A DNA stretch of 64,000 nt, from positions 6,911 through 70,910 of the forward strand of contig VXAZ01008021.1 of NCBI GenBank assembly GCA_013399875.1, in the 5' to 3' direction. Within the stretch, counting starts at the first letter, position 1; each line of letters begins with the position of its first letter. Made by a program: the position numbers and the translations under genes. This document shows, one piece after another, positions 26,001 to 37,785 of the stretch. The notes beneath the pieces were generated by a model that saw only the letters and a list, made by a program, of their open reading frames with translations, had not been told where the DNA came from and searched no databases. Origin of the DNA: Gymnorhina tibicen. Taxonomy: Eukaryota > Chordata > Aves > Passeriformes > Artamidae.

Positions 26001-26978
26001 CTTGGGACTCAATTTTGCAAGACACTTAGTGGTCTCAGTGGTCACAGGTATTTTTAGATGCTTAAGTTATGCAAAATCTGGCAGGATGAGGTTTCTAATG
26101 ACTAAAAGAGTGTGTTGATTTTTTCAATAGTAAAGAACACCTAGTGAAGAATTACTAAGTCTCTCAACTGTGTAAAGAAAAATAAAATAATTTTGTTTGG
26201 AAAACCTCAGTACATTTCTAAATTATAATAGACTAGAGGACTAAGATAACTTAAGATGAGCAAATTATATTTCCTATGTGATACCACTGTGTCTAAATTA
26301 TAATTCCACAAGTATCATAAGAGTTTCTAGAAGTCTTTAATATTTTCCTACTAAGATCAATATTTAAGCTCCTTTGACTTCACTAAGACCAGAGTTAGCA
26401 CTATTGAATCCTTTTGAAAATCCTATTCTGGAGGTTTGGTATCTCCTTTCTTTTTTAATTTTTAAAAAATGTCTGTTGTCATCTTGACTTTCAAGATGGA
26501 AAATAGAAGTATAAAAAATGCACAGGAGAATTATTTAGTGTACTGCAGATACAGAAAAAAACCCTCATGAATTAAAATTTTTTTCTGCTAACCTCTGCAT
26601 ATTTTTATTGGATAGTTTGCTTGGTGTGAAGTCAGTGAGTTTTCTTTTTCTGGTGATGGAAATAGAAGAAAGTCATCAGCTAGCTATAGGGAAAATCAAG
26701 AATGATCAGGAATAGAATGGGTGAATTTTGAAATAAGCATGATATTTTCAAGAGTCTATCTCAGCAATTATGGAAATGGCAAAACATTGATTTTTATTTT
26801 TTTATGCGTCATTTGATAAGCTGAAGAAAACTTGTTTCATTACAACAAAGTCCAAACTGCAAAATATGAACAAATGAAACCATATTTTAAAGAAAACTGA
26901 CAAAGAAGGAAGTTAAAAATTTTCACAGTTTTATAAATCATTACTATTTTTCTTCTGACTAACCTGATAAGGAGATGT
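23084..26978. other. Mostly unique AT-rich sequence
   Basis: A patch of more balanced composition spans about 23170-23600 and carries two overlapping frames (23171-23386 and 23352-23555). Neither has a recognised domain or clear splice signals. It could be an old repeat or decayed exon, but I cannot support either. The rest is featureless. Confidence 0.5.
23739..23791. repeat. 25-bp tandem duplication
   Basis: Two adjacent copies of a 25-bp unit begin CATTTGTTGTC at 23739 and 23764, differing at about two positions. Simple slippage or microduplication. Confidence 0.9.
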
Positions 26979-27000
26979 ACTAGTTTGAAATCAAACTAGT
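26979..27000. repeat. Perfect 10-bp inverted repeat at LTR edge
   Basis: ACTAGTTTGA and TCAAACTAGT flank a 2-nt AA centre. The palindrome abuts the left edge of the minus-strand LTR starting near 27000, so it may be part of the insertion site or the element end. Confidence 0.85.
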
Positions 27001-27527
27001 GAGAGAGTCCAAGTCAGAAATACTATTTAATAGGAAAAATAAAATAAATGCAGTAGCGCAAAAAAACAACCCACTGACAAGGTCAGAGCACAAACCTGAC
27101 CCCCCGATAATCAGGGGGTTGGTAACAGTCCAATTAGATGGTGACTGCAGTCCTCCTGGAGTGATGGTTCTGTTGAAGGGCCTGATCTTCCTCTGAAGGT
27201 CCAGCAGTGTTGTAGATCTTGTCCTCTGAGATCCCAGTAGGTAAGTCTGCCTCTGCTGTTCCAGGCCCCAGATTTTATCCAGGTGGGAATGCTTGGTTCC
27301 TTCCCCCTGGGCGGAGCATCTCCCAATGGGATGGTGAGTCATGGGGCAAGGCACTGATGGGCCATTAACAGGAGATAGTCCAGGTTCGGGTTATCTCTGA
27401 GTCATGGGGCAAGGCATTGTTGGGCCCATTAACAGGAGATAGTCCAGAGGGAGGAGGCAAGGAACATTGCTACACCTGGTCTCAACAGCTCATGGTAATA
27501 GAATACATTGTAACCCAGGACAGGAGA
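27000..27527 (-). mobile_element. Minus-strand avian LTR with internal duplication
   Basis: Read on the minus strand, the block has a CCCATTGGGA box (about 27312-27321), TATA-like GGATAAAATC (about 27270-27279), a transcribed stretch, then ATTAAA close to the right-hand end of that reading (complement near 27028) and TCTCACTAG. This U3-R-U5 order, and general resemblance to a common avian LTR, support an ERV origin. It carries a 63-bp tandem duplication in U3. The 124-codon minus frame 26980-27354 is a by-product. The boundary near 27527 (GGACAGG) is approximate and no target duplication was found. Confidence 0.65.
27336..27452. repeat. 63-bp tandem duplication in LTR U3
   Basis: GAGTCATGGGGCAAGGCA starts at 27336 and again at 27399. 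Both copies continue through a shared CATTAACAGGAGATAGTCCAG. Copies differ at a few positions, so the duplication is not brand new. Confidence 0.92.
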
Positions 27528-27539
27528 CTAATTTCTTCT

Positions 27540-27642
27540 TTGATCATTTAGGGTCAGCTGTTTTAGCTGTGTCACCTCCCAACTTCTTGTGGACTCAGCC
27601 TCCTCAGTGATGTGGCAGCGTGAGAGGACTACCAGTTTGCAT
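27540..27642 (+). mobile_element. Fragment of an avian LTR-type repeat
   Basis: It contains GGGTCAGCTGTTTTAGCTG, then CCTCCCAACTTCTTGTGG and CAGCCTCCTCA. These words also occur in order at 28168-28260 and, more diverged, at 53020-53080. From memory they belong to the 3' part of a common avian LTR. The fragment is truncated after about 100 bp. Confidence 0.6.
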
Positions 27643-27934
27643 TTAGACAGTTTCTGTCTTCATTAACAATCAGCCATGATTGGAAGTTAACTTGTTCCTG
27701 GAATTAAAATTCAAAATAATCCCCATTAAGTGAATTCAGAAAATAATACGATGTGCAGTATTATATATTTGTTGTATGACACAGCAACATCACTTATTGA
27801 AAATAGATATTTCTGTGTATCAGAATTTAAAATTATTCCCTCTCCAAATGGGAAACTCATTGAATCCATTAAGTCTGGTGGTTAAAATTTAGGAATGCAG
27901 CAATAGAGAAATCAAAGGGTTCTTCTAGATGTCA
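27643..27934. other. Short unique spacer
   Basis: AT-rich sequence between repeat fragments with no recognisable feature. Confidence 0.5.
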
Positions 27935-28125
27935 AAGTCCTGCTCCTAAGATGTCTTTAATGAACTTCCAGGCAAACTGCTTCTGACTTGTGCTCCAGAC
28001 CCTTCACCAGACTCATTGCCCTTCTTTGCACTCACTCCAGCACCTCAATATCTTTATTGTAGTGAGGGGCCCAGAACTGGATTCAGTACTCAAGGTGCAA
28101 TAGAGTATTTGAGGTGCAATGAATA
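27935..28125 (-). mobile_element. CR1 LINE fragment, reverse orientation
   Basis: It contains CAGACCCTTCACCAG, CTCCAGCACCTCAATATCTT and GTAGTGAGGGGCCCAGAACT. These are the reverse complement of the CR1 segment encoding the C-terminal part of the reverse transcriptase protein (the Val-Leu-Glu-Arg-Val-Gln region). Only about 190 bp survive, with a short internal repetition of AGGTGCAAT. Confidence 0.85.
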
Positions 28126-28410
28126 CTGAATATGCTGCTCCTGATCCCATATGGTATGGAATAGCCCTTTGATCACTTAGGGTCAGCTGTTTTAGCTGTG
28201 TCCCCTCCCAACTTCTTGTGGGCTCACAGCCTCCTCACTGATGGGGCAGCGCGAGAGGCAGAAAAGCCCTTGAATCTGTGTCACCACTGTGCAAGAATGA
28301 CAAAAATATCCCTGTGTTACCAACACAGTTTTCATCACAAATCCAAAACACAGCCCTGTATTAGCTACTACGAAGAAGTTAAACTGTATGCCAGTTAAAC
28401 TGTATGCCAG
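28126..28410 (+). mobile_element. Avian LTR-type fragment, same family as 27540-27642
   Basis: It starts near CCCATATGGTATGGAATAGC, runs through GGGTCAGCTGTTTTAGCTG, then CACAAATCCAAAACACAGCC, and ends near AAACTGTATGCCAG, where a 16-bp unit is duplicated (28378-28409). Ordered similarity to 53005-53245 marks it as the same family. The short frames 28192-28422 and 28198-28398 lie inside it and are not genes. Confidence 0.65.
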
Positions 28411-31400
28411 AAAAAAACACATTAAGAGTCTCTTTAAAAGCCAAAAGATACTACACCTGGCACTAAATTTGTCTCAGATACACATTCTTCAAATGGGCAA
28501 CAAATAACAAAACCATATTGTCCTAAACTAATGAAAGACTGTGTTTACAATCAGTCTAATCTGTTAACATTTACAGGGACAAGATTAAATTCCCATATTT
28601 CTTCCCTCTCATGCACATATTTCTTTCAGAAACCATTTTTTTGTCTTCTCATTCAGACATTGACAGAAGAAAATGTTATCTGTATTACTGCTGTCAATGA
28701 GTGGCCTTACATTTTCCAGTTGCCCATTTCCAGTTCTTATTTCTTGATTGTGCTTAATATGTAACATTTATTCTTAAGGAAGACCAGATTCAGATTGTGT
28801 TGTAGGTCTCTTGGCCTACTCTGGAATGTACATTTAATTTTTTTTCCCCCAAATAATATGGCTATTACATGGGTTTGAAGGAACTACTGACTTGGGTTCA
28901 CACTTACTCTTGAAAAATAGTGCGAGTGACTGTGGGTTTTCTTGTATAAGATAGCCTATGTCTTTCAAAGAGGAGTTCTGGCACTCATCTGTAGTAATCC
29001 CTATTTATGGAACCTTATTTACTACTAGCACTAAAAGACTAGAGACTAGGATGGAACAATTGTTAAATAGCAGAAATAATAAATCCTTTCAAAATGTGAG
29101 GGTTTTTTTTTTACCTGCACTGATAAAATTTTCCCCTTCATTGTTGGTCAAATGGCCTGAAGTCAACTTTTAATTTTAGTAGATTTTCCACTGCATAATG
29201 CCATTAAACTCATAACACAATTCTGGCTGTATTTACTCTAGAACTATAAGACTGAAATGCACTAACTTAGTATTTGAGAACCTCTAATTAATTATTTAAT
29301 TATTTTTTTTGTGTTCAGTACAAGTTTTATCATATTTTTCCATCTTTCCTTTGGTTATGTCTACATTCTTCAGTGGACCAAAGCGTAAAAGTCACTAAAT
29401 TGCTCCTAACCTAAGCCAGTTAATTAACACAGGAAAATGTCACCCTGAAGTTAATAAGGCTTGGCTCTAGCACCTCATGAATGTGGCTATATTACTTGTC
29501 AAATCATTTGTATATCTTTGCATTGTGTTATGAAGACAGCATAGACCCAATACATGTGTATTGGCTGACCTCCTCCTAAGACACTGCTGTGCGTGCCACA
29601 GCAGCTGGTACTCATATGTATATATGATTGCCTTGGAGGAGATTGAAGAATGGGTAATTAACTGAAGACATTCTATGAACCTACCCCCAAAACGCCAGTG
29701 TGGGATGTGCTCTGTGTAGCTGTATTCCAGCATTAATTTATGTCAAACCATTACACCAGGGTAGACTTCAGTGCATACCCTGATGACATCCCCTATATGT
29801 GAACATGTGAGTATAACTGTTGTTATCCATACTTGTATGACTGCAGTGTTACGGTGTTAGGATGATCTCTTTCTAAGACAGCAGCAATTGTGACACATAG
29901 CACAATATATGTGAGATAAGTTATTCCCTTAATGTTATTCTTTTTTTTTTCTCTCCACATTTTTGTCTACAGATTAAATATGTAAAGCCGCAAGTAATCC
30001 TTGACAAAAAAAAAATTGTTTACTGCAATATATGTAGCAAACTGAGCTCAGGAAGCGCAATTCATTAATTTTTTATGTACTTCCAGTTAAAAAAAGAATT
30101 AATGAATTTACTCTGAGCTCTGACCTGAAGCTCCCTAGCTCTCTTGTTGCCTCTAAACCTCAGAGCTATTACATGTAAATTTTACAACAACCACGGTGTG
30201 TCTCAGCGATGTGCAGCCCCCAAAAAAGGCACTTTATAAAGAATAAAAGACTATCTACTTACAGTAGTTCTGAATTGTAAAAATTAATACTTAGAAACAG
30301 GAACAGTAATGCAAGGGGGAAAAAAACAAGCAAAGAATTTCCAGGGGTACATCTGAAAGAAAAAGAACTAGTTTAAAGGACATTTTTGCCTACTTTGCTG
30401 GGCTCAGCAGAAAGTGAATTCCTTCTACAACAAATTAGGTTTCACCAAGTGCAAGCAGGCACGTTGGATTAATCTATATGTCAATGAAAGGATGAACTGA
30501 TTCAAGCTAGGAGCTTTGAAGTAAGGTGCCCTGCTGTCACTGAAATGTCCACTTACAATTTTCAGACTATATTATATCAGTTTAATGCTACAGTTCCTCA
30601 TTACCTTCACAGATGTTGGCAGTAGTCAAAGTAACTTACTTGCCCTTTACATAAAAGTAGATAAAATTTAAGGTACTAAGAGTAGAGGCACAGCCTAGTA
30701 CTATATGTGCTGTGCTGTGTTCAGGCTGTCAGGCTACATTAATATCTGTATTCTAGAAGACAATAATATTCTTAGTTTGTAATGTGCATTTGGCAAACAG
30801 AGTATAAACATACTACTCAATTTAACAAAATGCTAAAGGAGCTTGCTACAGCATCAGGCTAATTATTATTTAAAATTATTTTGTTGCTGCTTGTTCAGTA
30901 CTAACATTATTCATAATGAATTATTTGATTTTTATGTGATGTGCATGGAATTGCATGGGGACCCCAGCACAATTTAGCATTCATTTTTGTTCATAATTTT
31001 AGCAGAGAGGCTTTTTAAAAAATAATGTTGCTTCACATAATATTCTTCTTTACATGCTGTAAGATTCTATTCATTCTGCAACTACAAGAGTAGTTTTCAT
31101 TGTCTTGCTGCAAAGAAATATATTCAGGCTGACAAATTTTCACATCGTCCAGTCACTTATGTGCTCTAGGGTAATTTTTCTTCTGGCTCACTCTCTTCTA
31201 CTGGAGTTGTTTCAATCTGAATTAAATTTTTACTGAGCCAAACAGTGCAAGCTTGAACTCTAGTTGTCTACACACCACCTGTACTTATTCTTGGCATTTT
31301 TCTTATCTGTTTATTCTACTTTGCTTTCTTTCTTTCAACCTTTGCAGTATATACACAATGAGGTCTGTGACTGATCCAATGCCCCGGGACAGCCTTTCTA

Positions 31401-32339
31401 GTCACATCAACGGATATTGCAGAATATCCTTGTTAAATATGACTATTATTTTTCTCAAGATACTTGTCATTCTGGAAAGTAGTATGGGCCTAAATATGAG
31501 AAATCCTAGCAAGCAGGGATATAATAGAAATAAGACCACTTCTTCTACAGCAGATGTTCTCTAAAGTGTTCTATAGAATATTGCTTGCCCTGTTTAAAAT
31601 AATCCATAGATCTAGTCAAATTCATTATTCTCAGCAGTATTTATAGTGAACTGTTCTTTTTTTCCCATTCAGAAATTAAAGTTTAATTGAAATTTAAAAA
31701 AAAAATATAATCATCATTATTCTCCTATTGTAAAACACACTGAATAACACACCAGTGATACTGCTATTAAAAATAGATGTTAATAACAAGTAGTTCTCAG
31801 CGCATTAAATCTATACATATCTTTTAATAGGTTATTATTTTGTAAAGTGAACAATCAACGACCCTAAGACAAGGATGTACATGTCACTACATTGTGCTAA
31901 TAAAAAATTAGTTATGTTTCAAAGAAAACCACAGTTCAAAGGCTGTTGAAGAAAAACAGTCACTAGCAAGTTAACAACTGTTAACAAATAACACTGCAAA
32001 ATGGGATCAGAGAGTCTAAAAGTGCAGCTGAAGAAATACAAGAGAGGCACCAGGGATAAAAAAACCCAACTACCAGTGGTCAGAAACTAGTCATTAAAGG
32101 GATATAAAAACTGGGAAGTAAGTGAAGCTGATCACAGAGAGAAAAATAACCAGTTCTATATAGAAAAAATTTAACATACACAGCAAAACTTGGATATAGC
32201 ATATTCAATTGCTATATTGTTAGTTTAATTAATAAAGAGGAAGAAAGCTGTCAGTATTAGAAAATGTACAAAAATAGACCTGGCAGACTTAAATGTAAAG
32301 AGAATTTAAGAATTCCCTTCAGTAACATACTAATCCTGA
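28411..32339. other. Unique AT-rich sequence
   Basis: No gene recognised. The 88-codon minus frame 29467-29733 and the 103-codon frame 31253-31564 match nothing known to me and lack coding character. Contains the inverted repeat at 30044-30120, described separately. Confidence 0.55.
30044..30120. repeat. Two-step imperfect inverted repeat
   Basis: Inner arms AATTCATTAATT (30059-30070) and AATTAATGAATT (30097-30108) pair perfectly across 26 nt. Outer arms GAGCTCAG (30044-30051) and CTGAGCTC (30113-30120) also pair perfectly, giving a 20-bp stem with small unpaired stretches. The inner arms contain ATTAA/TTAAT words resembling homeodomain sites. It may be a hairpin, a MITE-like remnant or a palindromic regulatory site; none is demonstrated. 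Confidence 0.85.
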
Positions 32340-32645
32340 TGAAGAGGTGGGATCAGGGGTGTTGATCACTTGTTGCTATCCTCTTGGGTCCTTTTCCATG
32401 AAGAAATGTCATGGTCCCAAGGACTCTGCCAACCCTGACTATCCCTACCCAGCCCTCCCTGGAATTACCCCCCACCCTGCCCAGGGACCAGTACCCCACT
32501 GCCCACCCCCATTTTCAACAAACACCAAAGCAGTGTTTCATTATTCCACATAAGTTACAAAACATTTTCACTCTGGTGCCCTCACCATCAGGCTTTGCTG
32601 CAGCTTGACTTCTGCACGCCAGGTGCTGTACACAGCCTGATGCAA
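32340..32645. other. C-rich block, unassigned
   Basis: Composition changes sharply: CCC-rich stretches between 32425 and 32515 stand out from AT-rich flanks. The overlapping proline-rich frames 32347-32553 and 32411-32608 reflect this bias. It could be a decayed LTR or GC-rich insert. No ends, TATA box or polyadenylation signal were found. Confidence 0.3.
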
Positions 32646-33084
32646 ACCATCATCAATTTGTGGTGGCTCATTAATGACTGATGTCTCTATTGCTTCCTGC
32701 CTTCGTCTAAACCTATACAGTCTGTAGAAAGATTTTGTATAAGGTCAAGAAAATGTATTGTTTCACCTCTTCCTACTACTAGCCACTGGAACTGATATGC
32801 TGGAAAGAGCATATGCAAGATGTCATGCTGTGTTCTATGTTTTGGTGAATGAAACAGACCAGGACTTTTTTTATTTCTGCCTCTGAAAGCAAGTCCTTCA
32901 ATAAAACTCTTACTTGCAGGGCTAAACTCACTACCCCTTGCAAATCCAGGTGAACAAACAGAAAGGACAAGCAGACCACATTTGTTTTACTATCTGAGGT
33001 TGTTTTTAATGATTGCATTGAAAGAACCTACTCTGTACAAGTGATGTTCTAGCTTTTCCTGTTTTAGCAAACAGAGCTCACGAG
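32646..33084. other. Unassigned sequence before CR1 fragment
   Basis: Moderately AT-rich, no recognised element. Part of it could be diverged CR1 continuing from the neighbouring fragment, but I cannot align it by eye. Confidence 0.4.
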
Positions 33085-33475
33085 GTGGAGCAGGCAGGTA
33101 CACCTCCTTTGACTAACATACCTGTAGAAGCCCTTGTTATTCTTTGCATCCCTTGCCAGGTTCAGTTTCAATTTTGCCTTGGCCTTCCTTTCGCCACTCC
33201 TATACAACCAAATTTCTCTATACAATTCCCAGGTCACCTGTCCTTGTTTCCACTTCTGGAATGCACTTTGTGCATTTGCTTCTTTCCCTTTAGTTTGACC
33301 AGCAGGTCCCTACTCAGACATACCAGTCTCTTAACTTCCTTTTTGCTCCTGGGGATTGCCAGCTCTTGTGCTCCATGGGCTTCCTTAAAGATCTGCCAGC
33401 TTTGTTCTACTCCCTTGCTCCTCAGGACAGTCTCACTGGGAATCTTACTGACCATCTCCCTGAAGAGATGAAGGT
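33085..33475 (-). mobile_element. CR1 LINE ORF2 fragment, reverse orientation
   Basis: On the minus strand the frame near 33234-33455 reads through words typical of the CR1 linker between endonuclease and reverse transcriptase: a Gly-Val-Glu-Gln-Ser-Trp-Gln-Ile-Phe-Lys segment (CR1 usually Gly-Ala-Gln-Glu-Ser-Trp) and Leu-Leu-Val-Lys-Leu-Lys-Gly-Lys-Lys (CR1 Leu-Lys-His-Lys-Lys). On the + strand AGGTCACCTGTCCTTGTTTC matches the reverse complement of the CR1 Gln-Gly-Gln-Val-Thr-Trp-Glu coding stretch. Frameshifts and stops make it non-functional; both element ends are missing. Confidence 0.75.
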
Positions 33476-36400
33476 ATATTTATATGTGTAGAATATACAC
33501 ACTGACTCCAGTATGTATAGATGTTACTTGTGTCTCAAGAAAGTTTAAATGTTTGGAATCACTTGACAATTCAGCTTCTGAATGAACACAAGAAATAGGG
33601 GTTGCAGAGTGAATTCTCACTCACGTAAGATAATTCATAAATCAAATAATATTGGTCCATGGCTATTTTAGAATGTATGTGCTTGTTTTTCTGTTAGTAG
33701 CATCACTGACACTTTGTTCTGTGCAAACAGTTCTCATTGAGGAGAGAATTTTCCTATAACTGCAGGAGGAGATTCCCTATTTCTACTGTACTTTCCTACA
33801 TCATCACCACAAAATGAGGCATAGCCAAGGCAAATATTACTCTGTGACAGAACTAAAGTATTTTCTGTAAAGGTGCGAATCCAGACCAAGAAATATCTTA
33901 ATTGCTTGGCAGCAGCATCTAATTAACATTCTAACATACAGTATAGTTCCTATACAAACATGGTATGTTTTTTATAAAAATAAAAAAATTGTCCTTTTGC
34001 ACATGATTTTCAATTTTCCTTAACTGGGGAACAGTCACAAACCTGCAGATGCCTCAATTTTCTTGTCAGATATGCTCCCAGTATACCTACAGTTTCATTA
34101 GAATTCCTGAAAGAAGGGATTACTCTAGTGGTCTTTATGAATAGCCCAGGAAAAAAACATAGATAATATATTAATAAAAATATATATAGCAAAGCATTTA
34201 GATTTTGTAAGCAAAGTATGGTATGACCTGTATGGCGGTGAAGAACTATGTTTTTTCACAGAACAGAACACCATTTCCTATCCATCTGCCTTCTTAGATA
34301 GTGTCCAAGTTAAAAATATCCAGGAAAATCAGAGAACTCTAGTTGTGACATCCATCCCTTGTCTTATTATTAGATTCTGTTATGCTTTTCTAACAGTTGT
34401 GTTCTCAGGTCTCACAAAACTATGCTGTGCCTGCCATAGCTAGCCATGCTAACTACTGATTCAGGACCTTACACGTCTGCAAGAGCTGAGTACAGAGATA
34501 CGGAGTGGGAAGTTTAAGTCCAGTTCTAAGAAAACAAGGAAATAAATGCATAAAGGAAAGGGGTGCTAGCTAAATATAGTTAGAGTCTGGCCTTCAACTG
34601 CCGGGATTGTCAAGGAAAACACTTCAGCAGAGAAACTGATAGAATTAATTCTGCTTATCAGGTCTGGCAAAGTGTGAAAGTAAACAGATGTGAGTTTGAC
34701 CTTTCTGTTGTAATTAGAGAAGACACTGCATTTTTATTGCATGTCTCCAGGGTTAGGAATTTTTGCATACGAGTATCTGAATGCCTGGGGTCAGAGTTAT
34801 TTCACAGGTTGGCAGCTGCATCTCTTTGAAAGTCAGAGAATGATTCACGTGATTAACTAGCTATAAATCTATCTGAACTGATACACAGTGATTCAATAGC
34901 AAGCCCCAGTTTTCTGTATTTTTGTTGTTTGGAGGGAGCGTGGGTGTGGGGGCCTGTAAGCTCGTAATTTGTATAATATTCACTCTTATCCTTTAAACAT
35001 CTTTTTTTCTCCTTTAATGTCTTTCTAAATAATGTAACAGACATGCTGCAGCATGACATGTTAGAATTCATATGGCATTTAGATTATCATTCTATTCCAT
35101 ATAGTTTATAATCGTTGTACAGATCATCTTAATTTTATCACAGATTTCAAAAATTCATTGGTACTAGTGCTGCTTCATTAAATCAGCCTATTCAAGAGAA
35201 CATCCTTCAGCTATAGGAAGTCATCTCTTAATCTGCACTGCTTTGTTCACCCTCCTCCACCCATGCAACAAACTATTCACTGATGCCATTTCTCTAGTGA
35301 ATAGGATAAAGGCTTTAAGACTTAGAATCTATGTTTTCTGTTTCTTGCTTTGCCATTAACTTGCTACAGTATTTTACAAAGCTTTCTTAACTCTTTGTAC
35401 CTTCTATTTCTTGTCTTGCCTATTTAGACTGTAGACTCTTAGGTAGAAAGCTTTTACCAGAACAAAGTCTTAATCTCTAGGCATTATTTTCCAATGTAGA
35501 AATAATAGCATTAAGTAACATCAGTTCTGAATGGAAGCCCACTGAAATGGGTGAGAGTTTTTACGTTTATTTCAATGTATGTGACCACGCTTAATGGAAT
35601 GATTGTGCTGTTTAGTACAATAAAATACTGAAAACTTATCTGGAAGTAACATAGTCTTATACTACTTAATGTCAGAACTGAGGGAGGTTTCTATTTTTCA
35701 CCATTTTACCAGTAAGTATGAGATGCATGACTTTTTTTCCGCTGAGGGTGTGATCTAAGGAAAGGGTCTGTAAGTTAGGTGATGTAATTTTTTTTCTGTA
35801 GTGGATCTCAAAAAGAAATAAAATTGCAGTGTTGGTTTTCTAGATTCATTTAAAACATTTACTGTGGATAAACAATTAAAGGATTTGAATGGGAAGTTTC
35901 TCATAGTTCATTCACAAAATACTAAGCACATCTCTAAAATCCAATCCCCCTCTGAACCTCCTACTGGAATGTAGGTTCTCAATGCTGGACTGCAGGTGCA
36001 TTTGGGATCTAAAACCTAGAATTTGTGCTCAGAATAGAAGACTGATCATTAGAAATGATTACTTGGAGAATGAAGTTGCCTTTACATCAAAATTTTAGTT
36101 CAGCTCTTGCATTTTTGAAACAAAGCTTCAAAATTTATTAACCTACCACACTTTGGTTCACATTATGGAACAGTCTCAGAGGGCAGAAACTGAATTTCTT
36201 TTAGATAAAAGTTAATTCCTTTCAGATAAAACTAAATATAGGCTCTTGGAGCTTACCTAATGCACTCGTTTCTAGCTGACATTCAGTCCTATATCACAGA
36301 CCGCTACTCCTAAGCATGGATTTCCTGAAAGCACATGTTAAGCACCATCTGCTCAGCATACTCTGATTGTATCTGTGAAATGTGTCCTTTAGGAGAAACA

Positions 36401-36689
36401 TACTGTTCTGCCTTTTTCTGAGCTCCAGAAACTCTTAACCAGAAGCTATGCAATTCCTAGGCTGTGCCTGAATTCTGAGCATTCATGGAATCAGTTGCAG
36501 GTCTCAGAGAAACATTCACACTGAATGGAAAATCAACACCTGAGTGTGTTAGCAAGGGAGAGAGAAAATTACTTGGTTTCGTTTTGCAGTAGAATGTTCT
36601 TCAGGATGCACAGCTACTCTTTGATACACCTCAAAGTTTTATACCAGTCCAAGAGATTTGAATTCATTGGCATAAGTTAAATCTTATGG
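33476..36689. other. Unique AT-rich sequence
   Basis: No gene or recognised repeat. Minus frames 34010-34192 and 34853-35071 are short and anonymous. Confidence 0.55.
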
Positions 36690-37733
36690 TGGGATGAATC
36701 CTGTGACTGAAGTACCATGTTGGACAGTTACAACCTCTTCAGGATGGTTGGACAGGGCAGGAGAGACCGGGAGTTGGTGTTGTATGCCATGGAGGGACTG
36801 GAATGTTGCTTACAGTTGGTAATGGCATGGTTGAGAGCCTTTGGGTAAGGATTAGGGAACAAACAAATAATGCAGATGTCATTGTGGGAGTTTACTAGGG
36901 ACTACCTAGTCAGGATGAAGATACTGATAAATTTTTCTTCAAGGAACAAAGGGACATCTCCAAATCAACTGCCCTTGTCCTTACAGGGGACTTCAACTTG
37001 CTGGATGGTAACTGGGAACAACACACAGCCAGAACAAACAGATCCAGAAGATTCCTAAAAGACCTGGATGATAACTTCATGGTACAGATAGTAAGGAGGT
37101 TGACTAGGAAAGATGTCCTCTTTGATTTATTGCATGGTAACAGAGAGGGTCTCACGGGTGAACTGGTGGCCATCTTGGCTACAGAGACAACAAAGCAGTC
37201 AGGATTAAAAACTCTGTTAACAGGAGGAAAAGTGCCAGCAAAACTTTAATCCTGGACATGAGGAGAGCAGACTTCAGACAGCTCAGGGAGCTCGTGAGCA
37301 AGGTCCCCTGGTAAAATGCATTTGAATGTGCCAGGGTCCTCAAGTGCCAGTCATGTTTAAGCACCACCTCATAAAGCACAGGAGCACGCAATTCCTAAAT
37401 GTCAGAAGTCAAGTAGCTGAGGCAGAAGACCAGCTTGTCTCAGCAGGGATGTACCTTTGGAGATAAGGCAAAAAAGGAAGGTGTATGCTCAGTGGAAGAA
37501 TGGTCAGGTGACATGGGAAGAATACAGAGATGCAGCTTGCCCCGGTAGGGAAAAAATTAATGTGGCCAAAGCTCAGTTGGAGTTGAAGTTGGCCAGAACT
37601 GTGGGGAACAATAAAAAGAGCTCATTTAAAATAAGTTAATAGCAAAAGTCAGAGCAGAAATAACATTGGCCTGTGCCAGGATCAGGATGGTCACCTCACA
37701 AACAGGAACAAAGACAAGGCAGAGATGTTTAAT

Positions 37734-37785
37734 GCATTCTTTACATTAAACATTTATTTACATTAAACATTTATTTACATTAAAC
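37734..37785. repeat. 17-bp tandem repeat within CR1
   Basis: The unit TTTACATTAAACATTTA is present about 2.8 times (final copy partial). It sits in the part of ORF2 where a Phe-Phe-Ala-Ser-Val-Phe-type stretch is normal, and is a local expansion specific to this copy. Confidence 0.9.

Noticed and set aside
26980..27354. 124-codon minus frame as a gene
   Set aside because: Runs through the TATA and polyadenylation regions of a minus-strand LTR.
28000..28400. Tandem gene-like arrangement or CRISPR-like repeats at 27.3-28.4 kb
   Set aside because: Repeats are a single 63-bp and a single 16-bp duplication inside retroelement fragments, with no regular spacers; the genome is avian.
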